Below, piece after piece: positions 13,476 through 25,000 of a stretch of 64,000 nucleotides of DNA. The position numbers and the translations under genes are program-made. Origin of the DNA: Acanthosoma haemorrhoidale (lineage: Eukaryota; Arthropoda; Insecta; Hemiptera; Acanthosomatidae); contig OV884011.1 in the NCBI GenBank assembly GCA_930367205.1, forward strand, positions 111,219,139 to 111,283,138, in the 5' to 3' direction. The notes under the pieces were generated by a model. That model was not told the origin of the DNA. It worked only from the letters and a program-made list of their open reading frames with translations, and searched no databases. The number at the start of each line of letters is the position of its first letter. Within the stretch, counting starts at the first letter, position 1.

Positions 13476-14456
13476 ATGGAAAAAGATAAGCATAGTGTCA
13501 ATACTGATCCAAATGAGCAAAGTATAATTGATAGATACGTAGATAAGTAGGAGAGTAAGATGGATAATATGTTAAAATTAATGATGGAAAAATTTAACGA
13601 AAATAATTTAAAACTTGAAACAAATTTATTATTACTATTAAAACAAGAAAATAAACAAAATTTATTAGAATTAAAACAAGAAAATAATTTAAAATTTGAA
13701 GAAAATTTTAGGCAATTTAAAGAAGAAAATAAACAAAATTTATTAGAATTATCTAATAAAATCGATAAATTGGCAGATAAAAATAATGAAATTTTTTTAA
13801 AAATTGACAATAAATGTGAAAGAATTGAACAAAAATTACAAAATTCTTTCAAAGATTTAAATGATAAAATGGATGAAAAAATACATATTTTAGAAACGGA
13901 TTTAAAACCGGAACTGGAAAATCAGAAAAATGATTTTAAAGAAGTTAACTTAGAAACCAAAAATAAACTCATAGATCATGAACAAAATTTATTTAAAAAT
14001 GATTTAGATACATATAAAAAAGAAAATAATGATAAATGCAATAAAAATGAGAAGGGAATGGAGAATATAAAAAGTATAAAGGAACAAAATACAATTAAAA
14101 TGACGAGTAACTCTAGTGAACCTAAATCGGTAATTAATCGTGATATAATACGAGTAATTAATAATCATGATCAGTTAGAGATTCAACAATTTGAAAATTC
14201 TGACCCAATAAAAACCTTAAGTAAATTTAAAAATACAATAGATAAAATTTTGGATTGGGATCAATTCAAATTTAAAATTTCATATAATTTTAGTGAAATT
14301 CCCTTTTACGAGTTTAGTGGAAATAACATGAAAATAAATAAAAGGAAAAACTTTAAAAACAATTTCAGGTATGTTTTTAATACCATAGAGTATAATTATA
14401 AAAAAAAGAAGAAAAAGGTTATATTTTATTATTATAAAATAATGCTAATCGGATGA
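13476..14456 (+). pseudogene. Gag-like coiled-coil ORF relic of the LTR element
   Basis: The likely start is the ATG at 13476, 126 bp after the primer-binding site. That frame hits an in-frame TAG at 13548-13550, then reopens from ATG 13560 for 298 codons to a stop at 14456. The product is extremely rich in Asn, Lys, Glu and Leu and contains heptad-like repeats such as KQENKQNLLELKQENNLKFE, predicting a long coiled coil, as in some insect gypsy-type Gag proteins. No CCHC zinc knuckle, protease or reverse transcriptase follows; the tail becomes Lys/Tyr-rich and merges into a tandem repeat array. The position after an LTR and primer site supports gag; the protein itself is too low in complexity for a firm family call. 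Confidence 0.5.
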
Positions 14457-15270
14457 CATGTAAAATTTGATCTATATAAACAATAGAAAATTAAAATCAA
14501 TTGAAAAAACCTATTATAAAAAAAATGTCAATCGGACAAAAGTAAAAACTTGAAAAGTAAAGTTTATTGTAATGTTTAAGTGTTAGTATGTATTTGTACA
14601 ATAAAATTTGTCATTATGTTAAAATCTATCTAAAAACTTGAAAATTAAAATTAATTGAAAAACCTATTGTAAAATAATGGCAATCAGGCAAATGTAAAAA
14701 CTTGAATTGAAATTTATTGTACTGTATTAAAATGGTATAATGTTTATTTGGACAATCAAATATGTTAACAACTATAGAAAAAATTGAAAATTTAAAATTC
14801 ATTGAGACCTTATATGAAAATAGTTTCAAACGGACAAATGTAAAAACTTAAAAAATGAATTTTATTCTAATGTTTAAATGTTAGTATGTTTATTTGTACA
14901 ATCAAATTTGTAAATATGTTAAATTCTATTTAAAAACTTCAAAATTAAAATTAATTGAAAGGCCTGTTGTAAAATAATGGCAGTCAGACAAATGTAAGTA
15001 ATGAAATTTGAAATTATTATAGTGTTTAAATGTTAGTATGTTTATTTTGTACAATCAAGTTGGTAAATGTTAAAAGCAATATAAAAATTTGAAATTTAAA
15101 ATTAAGTACTACTTTATAATGAAAATATTGTCAACCCAGCAATGTAAAAACTTGAAAATTATAAATTTATGGTGATATAGTTAAAAGTTAAGATGTCTGT
15201 AACGTACAATTACATTTGTAATGTAAATGGTTGAAATGCAAAATGTAAAATTTTGGTGACACATAATCTG
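14457..15270 (+). repeat. Tandem array, about five diverged units of ~150 bp
   Basis: The block repeats a landmark order: AACTTGAAAATTAAAATTAA, then a CCT(A/G)TTGTAAAATAATG-like stretch, then GGACAAATGTAAAAACTTGA, then TGTTAGTATGTTTATTTGTA with CAATCAAATTTGT. The second landmark recurs near 14510, 14665, 14809, 14962 and 15110, a period of about 145-155 bp. It lies inside the LTR element between the gag relic and the polypurine tract. Confidence 0.75.
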
Positions 15271-15578
15271 ATATTGTCATTAAGTAATAAGAAAATGCAA
15301 ATAGTTAAAGTGCTAAAAAAGTGAATAGTGAAATAAAAAGTAAAGTGGAATGAAAATTTTTTTATCGACAAGCTCAAAAAAATTTTAAATTGAAAGTTTT
15401 TCTAATTAATTGTTGGTAATCAAAACTACTTTAATAACATTTTCAGCGCATGTTTCTAGGAACATGTAATATGTAAAAAATTATTCCTATCATCCAAATT
15501 TTTTAATCATACCTACTGTACAATCCATCATTGGCAAGGGGAGAAAACTACTGGTCTTCATTTTGGAACCCGAGCTTC

Positions 15579-15592
15579 AAGGAGGGAGGTTT
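15579..15592 (+). other. Polypurine tract of an LTR element
   Basis: AAGGAGGGAGGTTT followed closely by TG. The identical string precedes the LTR-like start at 24540, so it probably primed plus-strand synthesis in a related element. Confidence 0.5.
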
Positions 15593-15593
15593 C

Positions 15594-16034
15594 TGGGAGG
15601 ACATTAAGAATGTAATATGGGAAAGCTTAGATTGTTGTTCTATTGTCTCATAGATATTTATCATAGAGTTTTGGTTATGGTAAGTATATGTGTATGGCTC
15701 ATAAAAGAGAACGGATCCACTATAATTTACAGCCTTTATGTATTTAATTACTTTAAGTATGTACTATTTTATTTTAAATCATGAGCTAACATCTAGTTTT
15801 CATGCAGATTGGTTCTGTTACCATTTCTAATTGATAAGTTTATGTTTAGGTTACTATTGTATATAGTTTCATTGGTTTGGGTAATGACATACCAGGTTAA
15901 ACATGACAAATGCTGGCCTGGTGATTGTAAATAATAAGTTTTGATATTTCTTACCTCCACTACTACATATTACTTGTAATAAACCTGTTTTTTATACACC
16001 CATTGTGGACTAAGTTCCATTGTCAACAGGGTGT
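15594..16034 (+). repeat. Possible 3' LTR of a related element
   Basis: The segment starts TGGGAGGACATTAAGAATG right after the polypurine tract. It contains a promoter-like CATAAAAGAG and, near its end, an AATAAA followed by CCTGTTTTTTATAC, in the order expected for an LTR. It does not match the 5' LTR at 12922, so it either belongs to a different family member or the region is composite. The right end is a guess. Confidence 0.35.
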
Positions 16035-16559
16035 TACGTAACTGATGTCCAAAACTTAAGCAAGTGATAGTAGGCCTCAAATGGAACAGAAAAGTTTATT
16101 TAGGCTATGGTCCGATTCCAAAAAAGGGAGGAGCAAATTTAAATTTTGTGTTTTTTAAGTGGCGTTTTTTTTTGTGAGAATCACAAGTCGGATGGAAATC
16201 GTACCGATCAGTTTGACACCCTTAATTTTTTCTTGTTGTCACACAGACTGCGATCAGTAAGCTTGATAAAGACCTCTGAACAACACTTTATTATCGAGCA
16301 ACTGATGAAAACAGGCTTTGTGCAGTAAGGTTAAAAATATGTACACAAGGTTTAATATAAATATAAAAGAAACTGAAATCAAATTGGAAATAAGAAAAAT
16401 TCAAAATAATTAGAACTAAATCAAACTTTTGCCATGGTGTGCTCTGAATGTAAACAGCTAAAAATTAGTTATACAATTAATTGACATTTTTTCTATTTTA
16501 AAGTTAGCTGTTCAGTAAATGATATATCAGAAGTCATAAAATATTTGAAAGAGATAAGG

Positions 16560-17660
16560 GCATTCTTGTAAGAAAATAATTACTCGGCCACTTTCATTGC
16601 CGTAAACGTAAAGGTGGTGATTGACACTGCAGTGGATTGAAGGAAATCATGTGCTACCAAAGGAACTATGTGATGGGAAATGGAGTTATGGACAATGACA
16701 GCGGTACCTGCATGAGCTCTTCCATCTGGATGATCAGTTCGATAAGTCTGGTACTGTCAAACGGTAAATGGTCGTTTACTTGTAAGTCTTGTTTCAGTAA
16801 TAAGAGCTACGTTGATGTTTTTGTCATGGAGTAGTGCTGTCAGTTCGTTAGTGTGGGTGCGAACACCATTCGCATTCCAAAGGAGAATGGATAAGGAGTC
16901 AGGAGGATCCACTTATGGATTTTGTTTAACGAGGATAAGGTAGGAGACAAGATTTGTAAGAAGGGGAATGAGAGGGGTAATTAGGGTTCTGAACTCTGTA
17001 AAGAATGAGGTTAAAAGGCTGGTGAGATCTTAAGAGCTTGAAGGTGGAGGAATATGCGAGATGTGTGGTTGAGGATGGGATTGAGTTTGCTGGTTGCTGG
17101 GATGAACGGAGTGCTGGAGAAGAAGAACTTGTGGAGGAGGAGTGGGCAATGCCAGTGACTGCTCTCTGTTCCAAACGGTGTCAGCAAAAGGTACTGAAGG
17201 CGCTTCTTGAGCTACCTTTGACTGGCTTCTCTTCTTCTGCCCGACGACGTTGCTCACTCCTGGACTTGAGAATTCTATAAGCTTCGCAGCCCTTGTAGTT
17301 GGCCAGATGGCCTTGCTGGCAGAGCACGCATACAACAAGGGATTTCAGGGGCTTTTTGCACAATTCGCTTTTGTGCTGCCCACTGCACTTTACACACCTG
17401 GGAGGGTGGTGGCAGTACGATTTTGTGCACCCTTAGGCCTGGCAATTATGGCATTGGACTGTCTCGTTTGGGGTAAAGTTTTTCGACCTGTATTCTTGTG
17501 TAATACAAGTGGGTAAGCTCGTAGATATTTTCCACTCCAGCTGTTCGCTCTAGATCCACAAAGAACAAGGGCAGGGTGTCTTGATACTTGCATCATTTTC
17601 TTGCCTTTCCTCACGGAGCGCATTCATAATTTGGCGAACCTTGTATCCTAAACTTAACAG
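16560..17660 (-). mobile_element. Jockey-like LINE, 5' fragment: Gag knuckles and endonuclease start
   Basis: Read on the minus strand with several frame changes, the segment from about 17660 to 17180 shows the triple-knuckle C-terminus of a Jockey-clade ORF1 protein: CHNCQ, then CVKCSGQHKSELC, then CVLCQQGHLANYKGC. The last matches the Jockey hallmark C-x2-C-x3-H-x-A-N-Y-(K/R)-G-C. A Pro/Gln/Ser-rich tail follows. From about 16900 the start of an APE-type endonuclease appears: LLWNANGVRTHTNELTALL, then NVALITETRL, then RTDHPDGRAHAGTAVIVHNS. The piece stops near 16570 inside the endonuclease; no reverse transcriptase follows. Frameshifts and stops show it is dead. It may belong to the same family as the 3' fragments at 46-51 kb, but there is no overlap here to test that. 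Confidence 0.85.
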
Positions 17661-18514
17661 CTCCTTGTTGCAGTATTAATCAATACTTAGGTATAGTTAA
17701 GATGGAAGTATACTATATTGCTTCAATATTGAAATAAATTATTTTGTAAGACATATTTGTGTTTCAGAAATATTAGAAATTCCTTTGATTTTCTATTTTT
17801 AGATCCTGTAAGTATTTTCTCATGGAATATCTTTAAAGAACAGTAAGGTATTTGAACAGTTCTTTATCTGAAAGTTTAATTTTTTTCTAAATATGACTTG
17901 TGCAAAACTAAAACCCATGCCATTGCTCTTTACATTTATAATTTTGTAAACATTCCATAGTTTTGTACAGATAAGCAAGTTTTATTTTTTAATGATTGTG
18001 GTAAATTAATTAGAGTTTAGAATTTATGAAACCAAAATATTGCTAAGGTTGTTTGATAAAAACCATTACTATTATGAAAAACCTTACTTATTTTGATGTT
18101 TAATTCTAAATGAGCTTCTAATGAAAGTAAGAAATCTCAGATGTTGATAAAATGTAGGGTTGTTATGCTGCTTACTTTTTATCTTGTTATAAAATTTCTA
18201 TAAAATAATTATATCTATAGAGAAAAAGGATTGTAGGTTGTGGTACTTATATTTATTATTATTTATATTATTTATTTACTCACATGTTAAGTTATTAAGT
18301 TGTTAAACTAAAAACTGTCAAAGGTTGACAAAACCATCAGATAGAATGAAATGTATGTCTTTGCTTTTTATCTCCTAAATCTCTATTTGGCATGCTTTGC
18401 TAATGGATAAAAAGAAAATTAGCTTGTGCTTACATATTTCCTGCAGAATTTAAAGACTTTTACTCTGCACATGTAGGTTAAAAATACATTTACTCTTCCA
18501 CAGCCTCCATATCT
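17661..18514. other. Non-coding stretch
   Basis: AT-rich sequence with no recognisable gene or repeat. Confidence 0.6.
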
Positions 18515-18789
18515 CTTCTGGACAGAGGCGTAACTACAGGGTGGCAGGGCTGGCAAAATGCCACGGGCCCCCGACCCAAGAGGGCCCCGGCCCAAGTGCT
18601 CAGAGCTCAGAAATATTGTTTTAATATTGTACCTATTTATAAAAATATTAAAATATATATACCATAATACAAATTATTGGTTGTGGGTAACTAAACTACT
18701 CGTAAGTATAATAAAGCTTAATGATAGGGCCCCCATTAAAGGAATTTGCCATGGGCCCCAGATGATATAGTTGCGCCACTGCTTCTGGA
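18515..18789. mobile_element. hAT-type MITE with 8-bp target duplication
   Basis: The element itself is 18523-18781 (259 bp). It begins CAGAGGCGTAACTACAGGG and ends in the imperfect inverse, ...TAGTTGCGCCACTG. Exact 8-bp direct repeats CTTCTGGA flank it at 18515-18522 and 18782-18789. Terminal CAG...CTG ends and 8-bp duplications are diagnostic of the hAT superfamily. The inside has GC-rich GGGCCC blocks near both ends and an AT-rich centre; there is no transposase, so it is a non-autonomous copy. It lies about 0.16 kb beyond the stop codon of the Kazal gene. Confidence 0.9.
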
Positions 18790-18892
18790 TGAATTTTATC
18801 GATAATGAAGTATACATGGATTTTATTGCTATAATCTATTATTATTTGGAAGGATGTGTAAAAAATAAAAACAATTTAAATTACAAGAATAC

Positions 18893-18944
18893 TTTATTTA
18901 CAAAGAATTCTCTTTAATATTAGAAAAACAAGTGAAATTTTATT
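18893..18944 (-). terminator. Polyadenylation signals of the Kazal gene
   Basis: On the minus strand AATAAA occurs at 18944-18939, two bases after the stop codon, and again at 18898-18893. The second is at a more usual distance from the stop codon and is the likelier signal. Confidence 0.55.
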
Positions 18945-18945
18945 T

Positions 18946-19037
18946 TTATGTAAACTTATTTTTTATGGACAGTGAAAAAATGTTTAATGGCCTGTTTCTT
19001 CTTCTTACACATGGTCCAGAATGAACATATTTTAGAC
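18946..19037 (-). CDS. Kazal gene, last coding exon
   Basis: The acceptor TTATTTGTTGCAG precedes 19037. The exon opens with two bases of a split codon, then LKYVHSGPC, whose cysteine is the sixth Kazal cysteine closing the domain begun in the exon at 19604. A short basic tail (VRRRNRPLN...) follows, then TAA at 18948-18946. Polyadenylation signals follow immediately. Confidence 0.85.
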
Positions 19038-22000
19038 CTGCAACAAATAAGTTTTCTATTCTTATAATATACTGTAAAGTAATATAACATGGTAATTAAA
19101 ATATTGAAGCGAAAAAAATTAAACTTTATGGTGTATTTGCAGCTTTGTGATTTTCAGATAATAATTGTGTTGTTATGTATGTGCTTATAAATAATTGTAA
19201 CTATTTGTGATTTGTGAATATGGTTCAGAAAAATGAAATACGAGTAAATGAAAATTTCAGTACTCATTTATGATTGTGCCTCCCCGATTAGATGTATAAC
19301 TAATAAGGGCAAATGTGTTAGAAGAAAATAAATTAATGCCAAAAATTAACAACATGAATGAAAGAAATGAACCATTCCTGGTGTAGGGATGAAAATTTTC
19401 AATCGAAAGCCACAAGAGTGTAAATAAAATAAATATTACATCCATAAGTACCTCGGTCCTTGCTCCTGGCGATGCAAAAGAGTGCAAGAGGAGTGGAGTA
19501 GGTAACTCCATCTGAGCCACAGACTGGGAAGCCATTTGCTGATCTAGCACGGAGGCAGGGTGAGTCTTCATGAATGCACTTACCTTCATGTAGTACGGTC
19601 AGCACTGTAAGTATATTTTTTTTACTTCAATCTTTATAGCCAATTATAATAAATAGTTTAAATGTGTGGTAAGAAGTTGTTTATTTCATACTGTTTGGAA
19701 AAATAAGACACTCGTAGAGTTTAAAATCAACAGTTTACTTGAGAATTAGTAAGATGATCAATGTTAATAATAAATTGAAATACTGACAAGAGTTGTTTCT
19801 TGCTGCACACATGAGATGGTCCTTAGATCTATAAGTGAGACCATCATAGCCACAAACTTCCTCTATGACCACATCCTTCTTGCATTCATCGTACTCTTTA
19901 TCTAAGTTGATTGCGCTCTGGCAAGCGTCGTGTGCTTCTGAGTAGCAGTTTCCTCCACAAAATACAGGTTCGGCTACTGTTGGTAAAACATCAGAACTGT
20001 AATTAATATATGGTTTTATAAAGATTCACCTAAATATTATCTTGGCCAAATACTGTAAACTATAAATACTGTGCAATATTGTTATGAGTTTTGCTCAAAA
20101 TTAGGGCTTACTATAATCTTTTGTTGCTTTCAATATTTCATACACTTTTATAAAATTGTATTTAAAATTTACCTTACTTTATAAAGACATCTAAACTTGT
20201 TTTTAATCATTTTCAATGAAAATTAGTCTAATCTACTTCTAGTTAAACGTAAGATTAATACAGATGGTAAAGTATAAACAAAAATAGATGAATAATATCA
20301 GTACAATCTTAAAAGTTAGATACTTAGGAAAACAAGTTAAATTTGATAGTATTAGTTTCCTGATGAAATGTTTATAAAAACGTTTGAAAAAAGAGGTAAT
20401 AACATTTCACTCAATTATGAGAAGTTACTAATTAATGAGATATAATAAAAAATAACATGTAATCATTGCTTGAACTAAAATTCCAACTAGCTAATATAGG
20501 CAATGGGATGAAGAAGGAAAAATGTTCAGTATCAAGGCCTCAGAAAAATTGTTAAAATTAACAAAAAGTATGCTAAGATTGAAAATACAGTTTTGGTGAG
20601 GTTCCATACAATTAGGACCAAGAGAAAAGCCAAGGAAGAACAAACAAGGCAAAATATTCAATATTAACAATTACACATCCTTCAGACTCAGATGAATTCA
20701 ATTTCAAAACGACTAAGCAAAAAATAAAATTGAATATTGAACGTAAAATCTCTAAAATAACAAAATCTATTTTTGGAACTGTAAAATACTATGAATTTGA
20801 AATTTAGATCATTGGTTTGGGTGAGGTACAAACGTATAACAAAAATAACAGAAGTAAATTCAGGTACAAAGGTTACGCATGCTGATTCAGAAAAAGGTAA
20901 ATATAGGGGAGGCTGTATAAAAAATAGAAAAGTGATATGATTTAACTATGGGTAGAACCATCTATTGTTAGAAGGGGGTTTCTTATGGTAGAGGAATGGT
21001 AAGGGCAAAGATTATAGGAATGTGAAGAGCAAGCTGATAGAAATGAGGGCAAATCCAGGAACAGCTGGCCACCACTATAAGATTTTAATTGGTAAGGCCC
21101 TTCATGTTAGAATGTTACACAGGAGGACTTTGGAATCTTTAAAGTTTAAAAGTCAAATTGTCAAAAAAAATATTATATTTAGTTTCAAATAATTTTTTTT
21201 AGTTTATTTATTTTTATGTGATATAGGGGATTCTATTATTTAAATAACTACTCTTATAATATAAAGTATTCCCAGCTAGCTCCAGGAGTTTTTCTTAGGG
21301 GGATGGGTCTGGTCGTGGGTAACTTGTGAAGATAAATGAGTGGATACTTAAATAAAAAAGTGAATTGAATGAACAGAGGTAACACCTAGTCTAATAACAC
21401 AAGCTGCAAATGATTGTGAAAACCTTCAGCCATTCCTTACCCCTTCATGAGATATTACTCGATGTGTTATTTATAATAAGTATTGGTTTAACTTTATATT
21501 AATTTATAATTTTCAGAGAACTATTTATTAGATATCCACTTCCAGCCTATTTTACTTACATGGACTGTAGCAGAGGAAGACAAAGGGATTGAGGTAAGAA
21601 ACATTGTTGGCTCCACATATTGGGTTGAACTCGTAGTGGTGTCTGGAAATAGAACACACTTTGACTCTGGAAGGATACAGCTCAGCGACATCATTAACTG
21701 TGCAGCCCCCTTCATGCTTGATTTCAATATCTGAAATTATATTTGTTAATTTTTCCTTTATCTCCTCATACTCTTACAGCAAATTTTTAGGGTATATTTT
21801 TTTATGTATTTATATTTTGACATATTTCTATAATATGTCAGACTGATCAGCACTATTTGCCTTTTCCTTAAAAGAAGGAAATTTTCTACATTTTTCTGTA
21901 GAATCATCTATACTGACATGTAAATACTATTTTTGATAGCACAGAAATAAAATAGAAACATATGGCTATACTTCGACCTCTATAAGCTAGAACGCAGACC

Positions 22001-25000
22001 TAATACAAAGATTTCATCGTTAGTGAAAAATGCTATTAGAAGGTAATGGTATACCATTAAAATAAACAGTTTCTAAAATATTTTAGTAATGTTATAAAAA
22101 AAATTGATTTAGTATAATAGAATAAATTATTAATCCCGCAGCTATTTACAGTTGCCAACCAGTTATGATGTATTCATGTGTGCCCAAAAATTATTATTTA
22201 ACACAAATAAAACTAAATAGTATCTTATATTTGTAGGTGAAAATATAAAAGGATTATTGCAATGATTTAAAAGATAAAATATTTCACAAATGCTTATTAC
22301 CAAGATTTTAGGATTCGACAAATTTAAAAATTATTATAAAGACAAAATTTTGACATAATGTTTTTATATAAAACAATTTCATGTCGTTTTTTTTTTCAAT
22401 TTATCTATAGGTATATTTAATTATATTACCTGCTCTGAGTTTGCTTAAACAGAGAACTACATTAGCACTTGCGTAGGTTATGCCATTAGTGGCACATACC
22501 TTCGGCCCTGGAGTTATCTCTTCATCTTTGCAGCATGGATCTTCTTCATCACATTCCATCATTTTCTCTACTGTTATATCTAAAGAAAACATTATGGTTA
22601 TTGCTAAAAGAACTTTAAAATAAGCTGTATAAACTGAATTCAGTAGAAAACTACTAAAATATGATTGAATAACAGTTTGATTTTGCCTAGAAATGCTAGT
22701 TGCTAAACTATTTTTTTCACAAAATACTTTAATTTCCTACTGTTCCCCAAATAACCATATTTCCTTATTCATTCTACTATTGTTAAAAAGAAGAGTGAGA
22801 GGAGAGAGAAGATAAATCGATAAGATATACAATAATAATTAGTCTCATATATAAATTTCAATAAAATTATAAGCAATCTGAAAGAAACACTCTAATGAAG
22901 CTAAACAAAATGAATCTATGTAAACTGAATACCTGCTCTTAACTTTATTTTATTTGAATACTAAACTAAAACACCATTTTTGTATTATAATGTAATGGAG
23001 CATAATACAGCCCTATCCCTGTGCAGTGATAATTCCAGTGATTATAATATAATTCAAATTAAGTGTTTTTCATATTATTGCAATTTATCATAGCAAAATA
23101 TAACTAGTTGTTGGTATGTTCGAACTATTTAAATATGTATGGGATAAATAAAATAAATCCTTAATTAAATCCTAAAGTCAACGATTGGTCAAGGGAAAAA
23201 ATTTTTGCTGGGGAACAAACACTAAACAGTGTTAAAACCAATAATAGACAGAATATTATGTGTCACATAAATAAATCACTAGAATTCCAACTTCTTCAAT
23301 ACTATATGAAATTATGATAATACTAATGGATTATTAAGACAATGCTTACGATTGCCAGTTTCGTTTGAAACACAGTGCACCCTCTCTTTGTTGACATAGG
23401 TTTTCCCATCACTTCCACACACAGGTTCAAAGAAGGGAGACCATGGGCATCCGCTCTGGTCTGTTGATCCTGGACAGCTTCCAAAAGACATTATTTTCAC
23501 ACCTTAAAAAGAGCAGAGGTGTTAGTGTTGCAATTTTAGTCTCTCTGTTGATATTACATATTGTTGTTAAATATTTGCACTTACCAATGTTCAGGTTTGG
23601 CATAGGGATATTATAAATAACCTCATTAGTTTGGTCCTACTACTACTACTACTACTACTAAAATTTATATTATTTACATGACAGACACTAATCAATTAAA
23701 TGATGCCTCCATCAACCACAAAATAATCTCCATTCTGTTACTATCTCAAAGAACTTAAAGAAGCCATTGATAGCATCTGGTAAATGCCATTTTCTTTTTG
23801 GGCATTTGAGCCCATCCACCATTTCACTACTTAGTAAAGTGATTTAGTCAGTCAGTATGGGATACCTTCAGAGGCATAATGGAGTGGCAAAAATAGTAGT
23901 GATGCTTGTTATATCTAGCAACATGTTGATTAAAAAAATATACTAAGTAGGGTAGTGAGACATGTTTTTAAAAATATAAATTTCTAGCTGAAGGTAGTTG
24001 GAGTTTTGTATGGAGGTGGAGGTTCTCCACTTCACTTTAGAACCTGCAAGTGTAGGATACAAAAAAAATAATAATTAATAAAAATCGTCTTCTGGTCTTT
24101 TAGACTTGATGCACTACTTCTTAACTCAAGTACTCATGAATTCTAATATCTAAATAATTTTAAAGTGATTGAAAAAAAAAATGTCTCTTATTTTATTTCA
24201 TAACAAGTTCAACAAATGGTGAATTCTTATCTTTCTCCTCAAGATGATAGTACTTAATTCCTCAGGACCTTCTTTGACCAAATATCATGCACTAAAACCC
24301 CTCTAAAAATATATATATATAACATCCTCTAACTCAAATCTTCCCATTTTGGTTTGTTTAATATGTTTGAGAACATATATATATTAAACAATAATATATT
24401 TACAATATAACATAAATATTATATATATATATATTTGTGATATTTGATATTGTAAATTTTATTTATCAAGAATTTGAAATAAAAGGGCGTTAATCGACCC
24501 GTGTATTAAGAAGGCGATAAAAACAAAGGAGGGAGGTTTTGAAAAAAAACAAGATGGAGTGAGTTGTTGTTGCTGGGAATCCGGAGCAGACGTAATGTTG
24601 AGAGAAGAGAACAGAAGAACATGGTGAAACTTGAAGAAATATTATTTAATGGTGATAGAACCAAAGGTAGAACAGTTGTATGAAGAAGATTTTTATAAGG
24701 GCAAGAGGATTGAAGTGATATTGGATTTTACTGACCGCGTGGCAGACCAAGTTAAAGGACGAAGAAAGCAGATGCATCTTAAAAAGAAAACAACATGAAA
24801 ATTAGTAAATCTGGCCAGTCGCGAAAATAATAATAAGGTAAAATAGAGTAAACATTTTTTTAGTAAATAGACGTGTAATTGTATATAAGAATTAATGAAA
24901 AGTAATGTAAATAAACAATCTTCCTTTTGCCATAGAATTCTTTTTTATATTAACAGAACCTTTAAAACCTCAGATTATTTTAAATATAAAGAATATAGAT

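Noticed and set aside
17030..17338. Open frames of up to 102 codons overlapping the LINE Gag region in several frames
   Set aside because: They are shadows or fragments of the frameshifted LINE ORF1 on the minus strand, not separate genes.
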